From Runella sp. SP2 (GTDB lineage: Bacteria; Bacteroidota; Bacteroidia; Cytophagales; Spirosomataceae), in NCBI RefSeq assembly GCF_003711225.1, contig NZ_CP031030.1, positions 4,960,001 through 5,024,000 on the forward strand: 64,000 bases of DNA. The letters run 5' to 3'. Positions 6,962 to 15,792 of this stretch are shown piece by piece (position 1 is the first letter of the stretch; the number at the start of each line of letters is the position of its first letter). The notes below the pieces were generated by a model. The model made no database searches, was not told the DNA's origin, and saw only the letters and a program-made list of their open reading frames with translations. The translations under genes and the position numbers were made by a program.

Positions 6962-9900
6962 ATGAAACGCTTTCTAACCATTGTTTTGTCGGCGATTTTG
7001 TTGTGGCAGTGTGCCACTCAAAAAACAACGCAAACGACCCAAACCCAACAAGCGACCAAGCCCCGCCGCATTGAAATCCTATTTTTGGGTGACAACGGCC
7101 ACCACCGCCCCATCGAACGGGTGCCGTCTATCATGTCGGCATTGGGAGCAAAAGGCATCAATTTCACCTATTCGGATGACCTCAATGACCTCAATGCGAC
7201 CAACCTAGCCAAGTACGACGGAGTACTTTTGTATGCCAACTGGGACACCATCAGCAAACCCCAAGAGCGCGCGTTGGTGGACTACATCGCCAGCGGTAAA
7301 GGCTTTATTCCAGTTCACTGCGCTTCGTATTGTTTCCGCAATTCGGACGAATTGGTAAAAATCATGGGGGGACAATTTTGGCGCCATACGTGGGATACCA
7401 TTCGCCCCGTTTGGACTAATCCCAACCACCCTGCTATTATGGGTGCGAAGATGTTCAAAACGTTGGACGAAACTTACCTTCACACTAAACTGCAACCCGA
7501 CAACCTCGTGTTGACCGAGCGTGAAATTCAGCCCGACCAGTACAAAGACAAGCCCAATACCAAAACTGAACCTTATACGTGGGTTCGGACGCACGGCAAA
7601 GGCCGCATTTTCTACACGGCATACGGCCACGACGACCGTACGTGGAGCCAGCCCGAATTTATGACTTTGTTGGAAAAAGGAATTCGCTGGGCCGTAGGCG
7701 ACCAAGCCGTCAAAGATTTAGCCGCCCTCGACCCACTTCCGTTTACGTACAAAGAATCAAAACTTCCTAACTACGAAAAACGCCCAGGGCCACAACTCCA
7801 ACAAAATGCAGTTTCGCCGCAAGAGTCGATGAAGCATATCCAAGTTCCGACGGATTTTACATTGGATTTGTTTGCTTCAGAACCCAACGTGATGCACCCC
7901 ATTGCGATGAGCTGGGACGAGCGTGGGCGTTTGTATGTGCTTATTACCAAAGATTACCCCAACGAACGTAAAGACACAGGCGGTACGGACTATATCTTGA
8001 TTTGTGAAGATACCGACAAAGACGGTAAAGCAGATAAGTTCACTCGTTTTGCCGAAGGATTAAGCATTCCAACAGGGATGGTGTTTGCCAACGGTGGGCT
8101 TATCGTAAGCCAAGCGCCTCACATGTTGTTTTTGAAAGATAACGATGGTGACGACAAAGCGGACGAAAGAAAAATCTTGTTCTCAGGCTTCGGAACGGGC
8201 GATACCCACGCGGGGCCGAGCAACTTGCACTACGGTTTCGACAACTGGATTTGGGGATGCGTAGGTTATTCGGGTTTTGAAGGTAAGTTGAAAGAAAACG
8301 CCGATACCCTCAAGTTTGGCCAAGCACTTTTCCGTTTCAAGCCTGATGGCTCAAAAATGGAGTGGATGACCAGTACTTCTAACAATACGTGGGGCATGGG
8401 CTTCAACGAGGCTGGGGATGTATTTGGCTCAACCGCCAACAACTCGCACGGCTGGTACATGGCCATTCCTCACCGCTACTTTACGGGTAGCCTCGGTATG
8501 GGACGCGACAACGGTAGCCGTGGCACGGACACGCACAAAGACATGAAGCCTATCACGCCACGCATTCGTCAAGTGGACGTATTCGGTGGATTTACGGCCG
8601 CTGCAGGGCATAATTTCTACACGGCACGTGCTTTTCCTAAAAAATATTGGAATCAAATTGCGTTTGTAGCCGAACCAACGGGTCACGTATTGCACCAAAA
8701 CCAGCTCGTTAAACGTGGAACCGACTACGAAGATAAAGAAGCCTTCAACCTCATGGCGGGTGCCGACGAATGGTTCTCACCCGTATTTGCCGAAGTAGGC
8801 CCAGACGGTGCCGTTTGGGTAGCCGACTGGTATAGTTTCATCATTCAGCACAACCCTACTCCACAGGGTTTTGGCAATGGTAAAGGAAATGCCTACGAAA
8901 CCGACCTTCGCGATTATACCCACGGACGTATCTACCGCGTGGGCTACAAAGAAGCGCCTGCTTATACGCCAATGGCACTTAGCAAAGACCGTCCGCAAGA
9001 ATTGGTGGCGGCGCTCAAAAACACCAATATGTTTTGGCGTAACCATGCCCAGCGTATGTTGGTAGAGCGCGGCAACAAAGACGTTGTTCCACAGCTAATT
9101 GCGTTGGTCAATGACATGTCGGTGGACGAAATTGGCCTTAACCCTGCCGCTATCCACGCTTTGTGGGCATTGCAAGGATTAGGAGCTATGTCGGACGATA
9201 ACGTTCTTAAAGCGGTGGTAGGTGCGCTCAAGCATCCAAGTGCTGCCGTGCGTAAAAATGCAGTGCAAGTATTGCCTTCAACAAATGCAACTGCACAAGC
9301 GTTGTTAAACAACAATACCCTCAATGATTCAGAGCCGTTGGTGGTATTGAATACCTTGTTGAAATTTACCGAAACTCCCCTAACGTCTGACGTTGAGAAA
9401 ACGGTTTTGGCTCGTTTTGAGAGTTCAAACGAAGCCGACGACCGTTGGTTGCCCGATGCTTTCTCGGTTATTTTGAATGCGCATGGTGGTAAACTTATGC
9501 AAACTTACCTTGCTAAACGCACGGTAGGTCAACGTACCGAAACGAAGAGCAGCGAACCCAAAGCGGCCATGAATCACGACCACCACGCCATGAATCACGG
9601 CGCTGGCAATCAAGCGTCTGCTGGTGCAACAAAACCAGATTTGGCCATTACCAATATCACCATCAATCCTGCGGTGCCGTCGGTACGGGAGTCGGCAAGT
9701 ATTACCATTGAGATTACCAACAAAGGCGTAGCCATTCCGAAAGAAACGGTTCCTGTCGTAAAGGTAGCCATCGAAGGTTTAGGGCTTAAAATCAACTACG
9801 TAAGCTACCAGCTTAAAAACGGTATTGGTGCGGGCGAAACCATTCAGTTGGTTGAAAGCAACAACGGTCCGTGGGTAGGTCGTATGGGCTTCACGGCCGA

Positions 9901-10717
9901 ACAAGCAGGGAAATTGCGCATCAGCGCCACCATCGACGGCGACAATGCCATTCCCGAAGAGGACGATGTTAAAAACAACTCGTTGAGCAAAACCTTTGAC
10001 GTAAAACGCCCTGCCAAACTCTCAGACTTTGCCTTAGAACGCGCCGCTCGTAGCCAGGCTTCTTCTACCTCATTGAGTCCAGAGTCGTTATTAGAATTGA
10101 TTACCAAAGCCAATACGCTAGACGACGACGCTCGTTATGCGGTGTTAAAGGGAGTGGTTAACGGCTGGAATCCGCGTCGTAAAGTAAACACCAGCGATGC
10201 CAACAAACTATTGCTTGTCAGCGCAAAAGACGGTATTCCAGAGGATTTGAAGGGCAAATTTACGGGCATCATCGAGTCGTTTGGTGCCAATGCACTTGTG
10301 CCTGTTGACCCTAATTTACAGGTCATCAAAATCAAGTCGGTGAAAGAAGCGATGAAGTTTGACCTCAAAGAATTTACGGTAATTGCAGGAAAACCCGTAG
10401 AATTGGTATTCGACAACCCAGACGCGATGCAGCACAACCTCGTGATTGTGAAGCCTAAGGCCATGGACATCGTCGGAAACGCCGCTGATAAAATGATTAC
10501 GCAAAAAGACGCAGTGGAGAAAAACTACATTCCCAACTTACCTCAGGTAGTCGCTTTTACGCCTTTGGTCAACCCTGATCAGTCGTATCGCCTCACGTTC
10601 ACAGCTCCTACTGAGCCTGGTAACTACCCGTACATCTGTACGTTCCCAGGTCACTGGCGCATTATGAACGGAGTGATGAAAGTAGTGAAAGAAGAAGCAA
10701 AGCCTGCAACGAAGTAG
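6962..10717 (+). CDS. Multidomain lipoprotein: ThuA / quinoprotein-like propeller / HEAT / CARDB / cupredoxin
   Basis: 1251 residues with a lipoprotein signal (ILLWQC, lipidated Cys17), so it is exported and membrane-anchored. Domains in order: ThuA-like glutamine-amidotransferase fold (about 36-245, ending in RIFYTAYGHDDRTW); a sugar-dehydrogenase-like beta-propeller of the PVC-type membrane-bound dehydrogenase family (about 290-650) with Asp-rich DTDKDGKAD calcium-like loops; HEAT repeats (about 670-830); a His-rich linker (MNHDHHAMNH); a CARDB-like Ig domain (about 893-990); and a C-terminal blue-copper domain (about 1110-1245). Copper ligands are intact with azurin-like spacing: His1158, Cys1226, His1231, Met1235. 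Such proteins often end in cytochrome c, so copper may be the electron acceptor here. Probably oxidises a sugar in the periplasm or at the surface, linked to the preceding isomerase and oxidoreductase. Confidence 0.85.
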   Translation: MKRFLTIVLSAILLWQCATQKTTQTTQTQQATKPRRIEILFLGDNGHHRPIERVPSIMSALGAKGINFTYSDDLNDLNATNLAKYDGVLLYANWDTISKPQERALVDYIASGKGFIPVHCASYCFRNSDELVKIMGGQFWRHTWDTIRPVWTNPNHPAIMGAKMFKTLDETYLHTKLQPDNLVLTEREIQPDQYKDKPNTKTEPYTWVRTHGKGRIFYTAYGHDDRTWSQPEFMTLLEKGIRWAVGDQAVKDLAALDPLPFTYKESKLPNYEKRPGPQLQQNAVSPQESMKHIQVPTDFTLDLFASEPNVMHPIAMSWDERGRLYVLITKDYPNERKDTGGTDYILICEDTDKDGKADKFTRFAEGLSIPTGMVFANGGLIVSQAPHMLFLKDNDGDDKADERKILFSGFGTGDTHAGPSNLHYGFDNWIWGCVGYSGFEGKLKENADTLKFGQALFRFKPDGSKMEWMTSTSNNTWGMGFNEAGDVFGSTANNSHGWYMAIPHRYFTGSLGMGRDNGSRGTDTHKDMKPITPRIRQVDVFGGFTAAAGHNFYTARAFPKKYWNQIAFVAEPTGHVLHQNQLVKRGTDYEDKEAFNLMAGADEWFSPVFAEVGPDGAVWVADWYSFIIQHNPTPQGFGNGKGNAYETDLRDYTHGRIYRVGYKEAPAYTPMALSKDRPQELVAALKNTNMFWRNHAQRMLVERGNKDVVPQLIALVNDMSVDEIGLNPAAIHALWALQGLGAMSDDNVLKAVVGALKHPSAAVRKNAVQVLPSTNATAQALLNNNTLNDSEPLVVLNTLLKFTETPLTSDVEKTVLARFESSNEADDRWLPDAFSVILNAHGGKLMQTYLAKRTVGQRTETKSSEPKAAMNHDHHAMNHGAGNQASAGATKPDLAITNITINPAVPSVRESASITIEITNKGVAIPKETVPVVKVAIEGLGLKINYVSYQLKNGIGAGETIQLVESNNGPWVGRMGFTAEQAGKLRISATIDGDNAIPEEDDVKNNSLSKTFDVKRPAKLSDFALERAARSQASSTSLSPESLLELITKANTLDDDARYAVLKGVVNGWNPRRKVNTSDANKLLLVSAKDGIPEDLKGKFTGIIESFGANALVPVDPNLQVIKIKSVKEAMKFDLKEFTVIAGKPVELVFDNPDAMQHNLVIVKPKAMDIVGNAADKMITQKDAVEKNYIPNLPQVVAFTPLVNPDQSYRLTFTAPTEPGNYPYICTFPGHWRIMNGVMKVVKEEAKPATK

Positions 10718-10741
10718 AGTACTGTTATCCGTTAATGGTTT

Positions 10742-10778
10742 AGCCCTGCCAAGTTTTTGAAACTTGGCAGGGCTTTTT
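10742..10778. terminator. Intrinsic terminator shared by convergent genes
   Basis: A 15-bp perfect stem (agccctgccaagttt / aaacttggcagggct) with a 3-nt loop and a short T-run on the plus strand, placed between the 1251-residue gene and the convergent acyltransferase gene. Confidence 0.85.
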
Positions 10779-10782
10779 ATTG

Positions 10783-11874
10783 CTACACTTTAATGATAAT
10801 CCCCTTTTTATACATCACGTACAAAATCACAAACCAGATGGCTAAAAAGGTCAGTGCTCCTGCCAGAGAAGCGTTGTATTCGTTGACAAACCAAACCCCT
10901 ATCAAGTTTTTCTGCATCCACAATTGCGAACTTATCGGCCCGTCGGGAGTATCAATTTTTATCAGTGCCAACGTCCGAGGAATAATACCCGACAAGAAAA
11001 AAACCGTAATGGCATTCACGCCAAAAGCGACCACAGGCGTCGTCCACTTGCGATACCCTTGAACGTCGATGAGCCAATAGCACAGCGCCAACCCCACCAT
11101 TGCCCAACCTCCCGCGTACAACACGTACGAACTCGTCCACAACGATTTGTTGATTGGGAAAAACAAGTCTGCAATAAGTCCTGCAACAACCAATCCATTC
11201 CCCGCGGCAAATAACCACGCAATCCGCTCGGCCACAGGTTTATCGGTACGTAACCACTGCCCCGTCAATACCCCCAACAGACCCGTCCCGACGGCGGGAA
11301 TGGTGCTAAAGATTCCTTCAGGATCCCATACTTTAGCGGCTTTCCACAAGTGATTGGTGCCTAAAATGGCACGATCGACCCAAGCACCCAAGTTAGTTTC
11401 TGGTTCTAAATTCGCATAGCCAACCCCAGGAACAGGCACAAACGTCATCAGCACGTAATAAGCCAGCAGCACCAACGCCAGCAACCCGATTTGGGTCTTG
11501 CGGGTTGTTTTTATGTAAAGAAGCGAACAAACAAAATACACAATAGCGATGCGTTGGAGCACCCCAGGGATTCGAACCGTTTCAAAATTAAACTTTGGAT
11601 ACAAGCTCAAAAATAATCCCAAGCCAAACAGGGTCGCGCTTCGCCGTGCGATTCTGAGTACCGTGGGCGGATTTTTCCCCATTGCAAACGCGATAGAAAC
11701 GCCAACAATGAACAAAAAGAAAGGAAAAACAAGGTCGGTGGGCGTGCAGCCGTTCCAGTGAGCATGGAGCAACGGAGGATAGACGTGTCCCCAATCGCCT
11801 GGGTTATTCACCAAAATCATGGCGGCCACGGTCAGACCGCGAAACACGTCTAACGAGAGTAATCGGTTTTGCAT
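10783..11874 (-). CDS. Membrane acyltransferase, HGSNAT/YeiB-like (DUF5009)
   Basis: A 363-residue protein with about ten hydrophobic segments. The N-terminus RLLSLDVFRGLTVAAMILVN followed by LHAHWNGCTPTDLVFPFFLF is the signature of bacterial homologues of heparan-alpha-glucosaminide N-acetyltransferase (the LDxxRG and H-W-x-G-x-T-x-x-D-L-V-F-P motifs). The human enzyme moves an acetyl group across the lysosomal membrane to glucosamine; bacterial members are uncharacterised but are often found with glycan-degradation genes. An open frame runs four codons further to a TTG; the ATG giving MQNRLL is preferred. Confidence 0.87.
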   Translation of the reverse strand: MQNRLLSLDVFRGLTVAAMILVNNPGDWGHVYPPLLHAHWNGCTPTDLVFPFFLFIVGVSIAFAMGKNPPTVLRIARRSATLFGLGLFLSLYPKFNFETVRIPGVLQRIAIVYFVCSLLYIKTTRKTQIGLLALVLLAYYVLMTFVPVPGVGYANLEPETNLGAWVDRAILGTNHLWKAAKVWDPEGIFSTIPAVGTGLLGVLTGQWLRTDKPVAERIAWLFAAGNGLVVAGLIADLFFPINKSLWTSSYVLYAGGWAMVGLALCYWLIDVQGYRKWTTPVVAFGVNAITVFFLSGIIPRTLALIKIDTPDGPISSQLWMQKNLIGVWFVNEYNASLAGALTFLAIWFVILYVMYKKGIIIKV

Positions 11875-11956
11875 AGGGTTGGTCAATGAAGGGTTTTACC
11901 TACGCAAGATAGCCGTTTCAGTTAAGATTCCCACTGACCTTGCCCTCGCAGTGAGC

Positions 11957-12481
11957 TTAGTCCCAACTCATTTTATAACGAAGCGACACCAAGCCACTGC
12001 CATAAACTTTAGAATCAACAAGGGTCAACCATTTACGTTCTCTCAACTCTTTAAATAGCGGTTTTCCTGCGCCCAACACAATGGGGTGAATAGAAAGCCA
12101 AACCTCGTCCACCAATCCCAGGTTCATGAGACTACTGGCCAGTTCTGCTCCGCCAAAAAGCCATATATCTTTTCCAGGCAGCGATTTAATGGTACGTACT
12201 TGCCGTTCGATGTCGCCTTTGATAAGTTTTTTGCGTTCAAGTTTAAAGTCAGGGAGCGTATTCGAGAACACGTATTCGGTTAATTTAGGCATCCAAGCGG
12301 TTTCACCTTCGTTGGTCAACGCCATTTGGTAGGTTTTACGACCCACAAACACCGCATCAATCCGTTTAAAAAATTCATTCAGTCCATAGTCCTGGTCTGT
12401 AAAGCACCAATCGTACTCACCGTTGGGGCCTTCGATATACCCATCCAAACTCATGGCAAGACCTAAAATAACTTTTCTCAT
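11957..12481 (-). CDS. Dihydrofolate reductase family protein (RibD C-terminal-like)
   Basis: A 174-residue protein matching the RibD-C/DHFR-like family, which is distinct from housekeeping FolA. Visible marks are the start KVILGLAMSLDGYIEGPNGE, GRKTYQMA in the first third, DIWLFGGAELASSLMNLGLVDE (nucleotide-binding Gly pair) and a C-terminal LVSLRYK. Such proteins bind NADPH, but most have no known substrate. The next gene upstream on this strand (MmcQ/YjbR) ends 21 nt before it starts, so the two form a probable operon of small stress-type proteins. Confidence 0.85.
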   Translation of the reverse strand: MRKVILGLAMSLDGYIEGPNGEYDWCFTDQDYGLNEFFKRIDAVFVGRKTYQMALTNEGETAWMPKLTEYVFSNTLPDFKLERKKLIKGDIERQVRTIKSLPGKDIWLFGGAELASSLMNLGLVDEVWLSIHPIVLGAGKPLFKELRERKWLTLVDSKVYGSGLVSLRYKMSWD

Positions 12482-12501
12482 ATCGTTAGGGTTTTTCTGC
12501 T

Positions 12502-12843
12502 TTACTGAGTGGGTTTTTCCACTCGTTTCTTTGTTTTCATTGCTACTATATTTTCATAAGAGGTGTTCACACCTTCCTCAAAAGCGATGAGTCTTACTTT
12601 GTCCAAACTCACGTGTGTCCATCCTAGCTGCCCCCATTTATTAGGGACGGGATAAAAGGCTTCATCTTCACAAAAGATTGTTTGTTGTTCAGGAGTAAAC
12701 TTCAACGTTACCCATTTGTTTTCGATATTAAAGGTCGCAAAAATCTTTCCTTTTATTTTATACGCAGGTTTGTCAAAGTGCGCTTCTTCTTTTGCATTTG
12801 GCATATTGACCAATACTTCATGCGCTTTTTCTACATCTATCAT
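12502..12843 (-). CDS. MmcQ/YjbR family protein
   Basis: A 113-residue protein of the MmcQ/YjbR family (CyaY-like fold), recognised by A-H-F-D-K-P-A-Y-K-I-K-G-K-I-F-A-T in the first third and WVTLKFTPEQQ plus the central NKWGQLGWTHVSL. YjbR of E. coli has been described as a small DNA-binding-type protein without a settled function. Its ATG stands 13 bp from the edge of the ten-unit hairpin array, so the array occupies its whole upstream region and must contain or adjoin its promoter or leader. Confidence 0.85.
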   Translation of the reverse strand: MIDVEKAHEVLVNMPNAKEEAHFDKPAYKIKGKIFATFNIENKWVTLKFTPEQQTIFCEDEAFYPVPNKWGQLGWTHVSLDKVRLIAFEEGVNTSYENIVAMKTKKRVEKPTQ

Positions 12844-12855
12844 TTTATCAACTTT

Positions 12856-13430
12856 AACTTTCGGGAAGTTCCATTATCGTTGACAACCTTCCCGAAAGTT
12901 AGTCGTCGTTTGTCAACTTTCGGGAAGTTCCATTATCGCTGCCGACCTTCCCGAAAGTTAGTCGTCGTTTGTCAACTTTCGGGAAGTTCCATTATCGTTG
13001 ACAACCTTCCCGAAAGTTAGTCGTCGTTTGTCAACTTTCGGGAAGTTCCATTATCCCTGCCAACTTCCCGAAAGTTAGTCGTCGTTTGTCAACTTTCGGG
13101 AAGTTCCATTATCCCTGCCAACTTCCCGAAAGTTAGTTGTCGTTTGTCAACTTTCGGGAAGTTCTATTATCACTGCCAACCTTCCCGAAAGTTCGTCGTC
13201 GTTTGTCAACTTTCGGGAAGGTCTATTATCCCTGCCAACCTTCCCGAAAGTTAGTTGTCGTTTGTCAACTTTCGGGAAGGTCTATTATCACTGCCAACCT
13301 TCCCGAAAGTTCGTCGTCGTTTGTCAACTTTCGGGAAGTTCTATTATCGCCGCCAACTTCCCGAAAGTTCGTCGTCGTTTGTCAACTTTCGAGAAGTGCC
13401 ATTATCGTTGCCAACCTTCCCGAAAGTTAG
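12856..13430. repeat. Array of ten 58-59-bp tandem hairpin units
   Basis: Units begin (aactttcggg) at 12856, 12915, 12974, 13033, 13091, 13149, 13208, 13267, 13326 and 13384. Each holds a left arm aactttcgggaag, a 15-20-nt loop with the core attatc, a right arm cttcccgaaagtt, and a 12-14-nt linker with gtcgtttgt. In units 4, 5 and 9 the left arm ends gaagtt and the right arm begins aacttc; in units 7 and 8 they are gaaggt and accttc, so the arms co-vary and stay perfectly paired. The array fills the gap between the YdeI-like gene, whose stop codon lies in the last unit, and the MmcQ gene. Confidence 0.95.
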
Positions 13431-13930
13431 TTGTCGCGAAAATAACGCAGGGTTTGCCCATAATCCAAACCCATCGCCATGCCTCTTACCGCCATCGTAA
13501 TCCGTTTAGTTTTGGTCTCAATGGTTTTTGCCGATTCTATCCACTTTGTGTAATAGTTTTGGTGACTGAGCGGCAATTTGTTAAAATACGCCAACGCCTT
13601 GGGCTCATCTTCCAAACAAGCCAGTAAATCAGCCGATTGCGGCAATTCATCCGTATCAATCTCCAGCTCCACGCTCACCACGGCTCCTTCTTTTTTACGC
13701 AAGCCACGACGCATTTCTGCGTTGATTGGGATAATAAACCCTCCGTCACCCATCGGTAGCATGGCCACGAGTTTGATGACATAATCGTCCAACTTTCCTT
13801 TTACTCGGTACGATGCTTTTACGTTTGGGTTTAACGCATGGGCTATTTCAGGCAAAATTTCGATGTACGTCCAGCCCGTTTTTTCGCCTTTTTTGTCAAA
13901 CTTGCGTAGTTCTGCGGTAAATGAAACCAT
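13427..13930 (-). CDS. YdeI/OmpD-associated family protein with DUF1905 domain
   Basis: A 167-residue protein with an N-terminal DUF1905 beta-barrel-type domain (about 1-90: SFTAELRKF, GWTYIEIL, YRVKGKLDDY, PINAEMRRGLRKK, VSVELEID) and a C-terminal YdeI helical segment (PLSHQNYYTKWIESAKTIETK, about 118-140). Family proteins are linked to stress or antimicrobial-peptide tolerance in a few bacteria, without a known mechanism. The stop codon TAA and the last codons lie inside the final hairpin repeat, so repeat expansion or loss would alter the C-terminus. Confidence 0.85.
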   Translation of the reverse strand: MVSFTAELRKFDKKGEKTGWTYIEILPEIAHALNPNVKASYRVKGKLDDYVIKLVAMLPMGDGGFIIPINAEMRRGLRKKEGAVVSVELEIDTDELPQSADLLACLEDEPKALAYFNKLPLSHQNYYTKWIESAKTIETKTKRITMAVRGMAMGLDYGQTLRYFRDN

Positions 13931-14143
13931 TGCTTTTTGTATTTCGAGACATTTATCAAAACTTGGAAAGTCTGAGATGACACAACAAATTTAGTACCCT
14001 CCACTGACAACCCTATGTCAGTATTGTGAATCGACTTTCAAAAATATATAAAAATTTTTTGTCACTTGTGTCCAGTTTCCGTTTGGTCGTTCGTCATTCG
14101 TACAAATTCAATTATTTCGTATCACTAAAACACATTTACAACC

Positions 14144-14497
14144 ATGAACAAGTACCTATTTTCATTCTGGAACTCCATTCCTTCGGAAGACGCTTTTGCT
14201 AACCTTTCTCCTGAAGACATTCAAGCCGAAATCCAAAAATGGAACAACTGGATAGGTGGCATTGCGGCACAAGGCAAGTTAATTGCCACCGAAGCGCTTC
14301 ATCCAACGGGCAAAACAGTTTCAGGTTCCAACCACGTCATTACCGACGGGCCATTCACGGAAGGCAAAGAAATCATTGGGGGCTTTATGCTGCTCGCGGC
14401 CGATAGCATCGACGAAGCCGTTGAGTTATCGAAAGGTTGCCCCATCTATGAATCAGAAGGGCGCGTGGAAATCCGTCAAATTCAAAACTTTGCGTAG
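14144..14497 (+). CDS. YCII-related (DGPF) domain protein
   Basis: 117 residues, with the DGPF signature seen as TDGPFTEGKEIIGGFMLL (about 66-83) and EGRVEIRQI near the end. These dimeric alpha-beta-barrel proteins are the usual genomic partner of ECF42-type sigma factors, and here the sigma gene starts 7 nt after this stop codon. The biochemical role of DGPF proteins is unknown. The 213-bp gap before it holds only AT-rich sequence, presumably its promoter, and no recognisable gene. Confidence 0.88.
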   Translation: MNKYLFSFWNSIPSEDAFANLSPEDIQAEIQKWNNWIGGIAAQGKLIATEALHPTGKTVSGSNHVITDGPFTEGKEIIGGFMLLAADSIDEAVELSKGCPIYESEGRVEIRQIQNFA

Positions 14498-14504
14498 TTT
14501 CTGA

Positions 14505-15752
14505 ATGACAGAGGTTCACCAACTGGCGGAGCATCTTTTTCGGCACGAGTCGGGAAAGATGCTCGCCGTCCTGACACGTTTGTTTGGTTTTCCCAATTAC
14601 GACACCGCCCGCGATGTCGTGCAAGATACCCTATTGGCAGCCATGCAACACTGGAAAGTTCACGGCATTCCCGACAACCCCACGGGCTGGTTGTACGCAA
14701 CGGCCAAAAACAAAGTGCTTGACCGCCTCCGTCGCGAACGCCTGCACGATGAACTCAGTGTGCATTTATCTCATCAACTTCAATCGGAACAAGCCATGCA
14801 ACAGCATATCGACCAGCTTTTTTTGGAGCACGAAATCGAAGACAGTCAGCTTCGAATGATGTTTGCTTGCTGTCATCCTAGCTTACCTCCCGAAGCGCAA
14901 ATCACACTTATTTTAAGAACCTTGTGCGGCCTGAGCATTCCCGAAATCGCCAAAGCCTTTTTGTCGAACGACGAAACCATCAACAAACGACTGTATCGGA
15001 TCAAAGACAAAATTCGTAGTACGCCCATTGACTTGGACGTCCCGACGGGCAACGAACTTCTACCGCGTTTGGACGCTATTTTAAAGGCTATTTATCTACT
15101 TTTCAACGAAGGATATACTTCTCAATCGCCCGACCTACTCATCCGAAAAGACCTGTGCGAAGAAGCCCTGCGTTTGGGGACGTTGTTGTACCAACATCGT
15201 TACACGGCTTTACCCAAAACGGCGGCGTTGTTGTCGCTGATGTATTTTCAAGCCTCCCGCTTTGAGGCGCGCCAGGATGAAGAAGGAAATATTGTGCTGC
15301 TGGCGCACCAAAATCGCCAAAAATGGCATCCTCAGCTTATTAAACAGGGTATTTACTACCTTGATGAAGCCTCGCGCGGCGACGAAATCAGTTCGTATCA
15401 CCTCGAAGCGGCCATTGCCAGCTACCACGCCCGCGCCGAGACGTTTGAAAAAACCAATTGGCAAGCCATTACGTATTTGTATCGGTTGCTGGAACAAATC
15501 AACCCCAGCAGTATGGTGCAGTTTAACAAGGCCATCGCGATTGGGTTCGCCGACGGCCCGCAGCGCGGTATTGATGCCTTATTACCACTGACAAATTTGG
15601 CCAAAAACCAGTACTACCAAGTAGCTTTGGGGGATTTTTACGCCCAACTTTCCCAAAAAGCCACCGCCAAAGCCCATTACGAAACCGCCATCCAACTCAC
15701 GACCTCGAAAGCTGAATGGCAGTTGATTTGGAAAAAGATAGAAGCACTGTGA
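14505..15752 (+). CDS. ECF42-type RNA polymerase sigma factor
   Basis: 415 residues. Sigma region 2 is at about 20-85 (TRLFGFPNYDTARDVVQDTLLA and NPTGWLYATAKNKVLDRLRR) and region 4 at about 120-175 (SLPPEAQITLILRTLCGLSIPEIAKAF, written here as continuous helices). A long C-terminal TPR-like extension follows (about 180-415), which is characteristic of group ECF42. ECF42 factors lack a classical anti-sigma factor, are thought to be controlled by the C-terminal extension, and are encoded beside YCII/DGPF proteins, as here. A weak hairpin-like stretch follows the stop. Confidence 0.9.
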   Translation: MTEVHQLAEHLFRHESGKMLAVLTRLFGFPNYDTARDVVQDTLLAAMQHWKVHGIPDNPTGWLYATAKNKVLDRLRRERLHDELSVHLSHQLQSEQAMQQHIDQLFLEHEIEDSQLRMMFACCHPSLPPEAQITLILRTLCGLSIPEIAKAFLSNDETINKRLYRIKDKIRSTPIDLDVPTGNELLPRLDAILKAIYLLFNEGYTSQSPDLLIRKDLCEEALRLGTLLYQHRYTALPKTAALLSLMYFQASRFEARQDEEGNIVLLAHQNRQKWHPQLIKQGIYYLDEASRGDEISSYHLEAAIASYHARAETFEKTNWQAITYLYRLLEQINPSSMVQFNKAIAIGFADGPQRGIDALLPLTNLAKNQYYQVALGDFYAQLSQKATAKAHYETAIQLTTSKAEWQLIWKKIEAL

Positions 15753-15792
15753 GTCGCAGTGAGCGGGGTTGCTCACAACCCCGCCGCTCACT

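Noticed and set aside
12844-13500. ORFs through the hairpin array (such as 13137-13430 and 13255-13500, plus strand) and a possible CRISPR
   Set aside because: Their proteins are the repeat unit read in frame (FREVLLSLPTFPK-like). The array is not CRISPR: there are no unique spacers, the whole 58-59-bp unit is repeated, and no cas gene is present.
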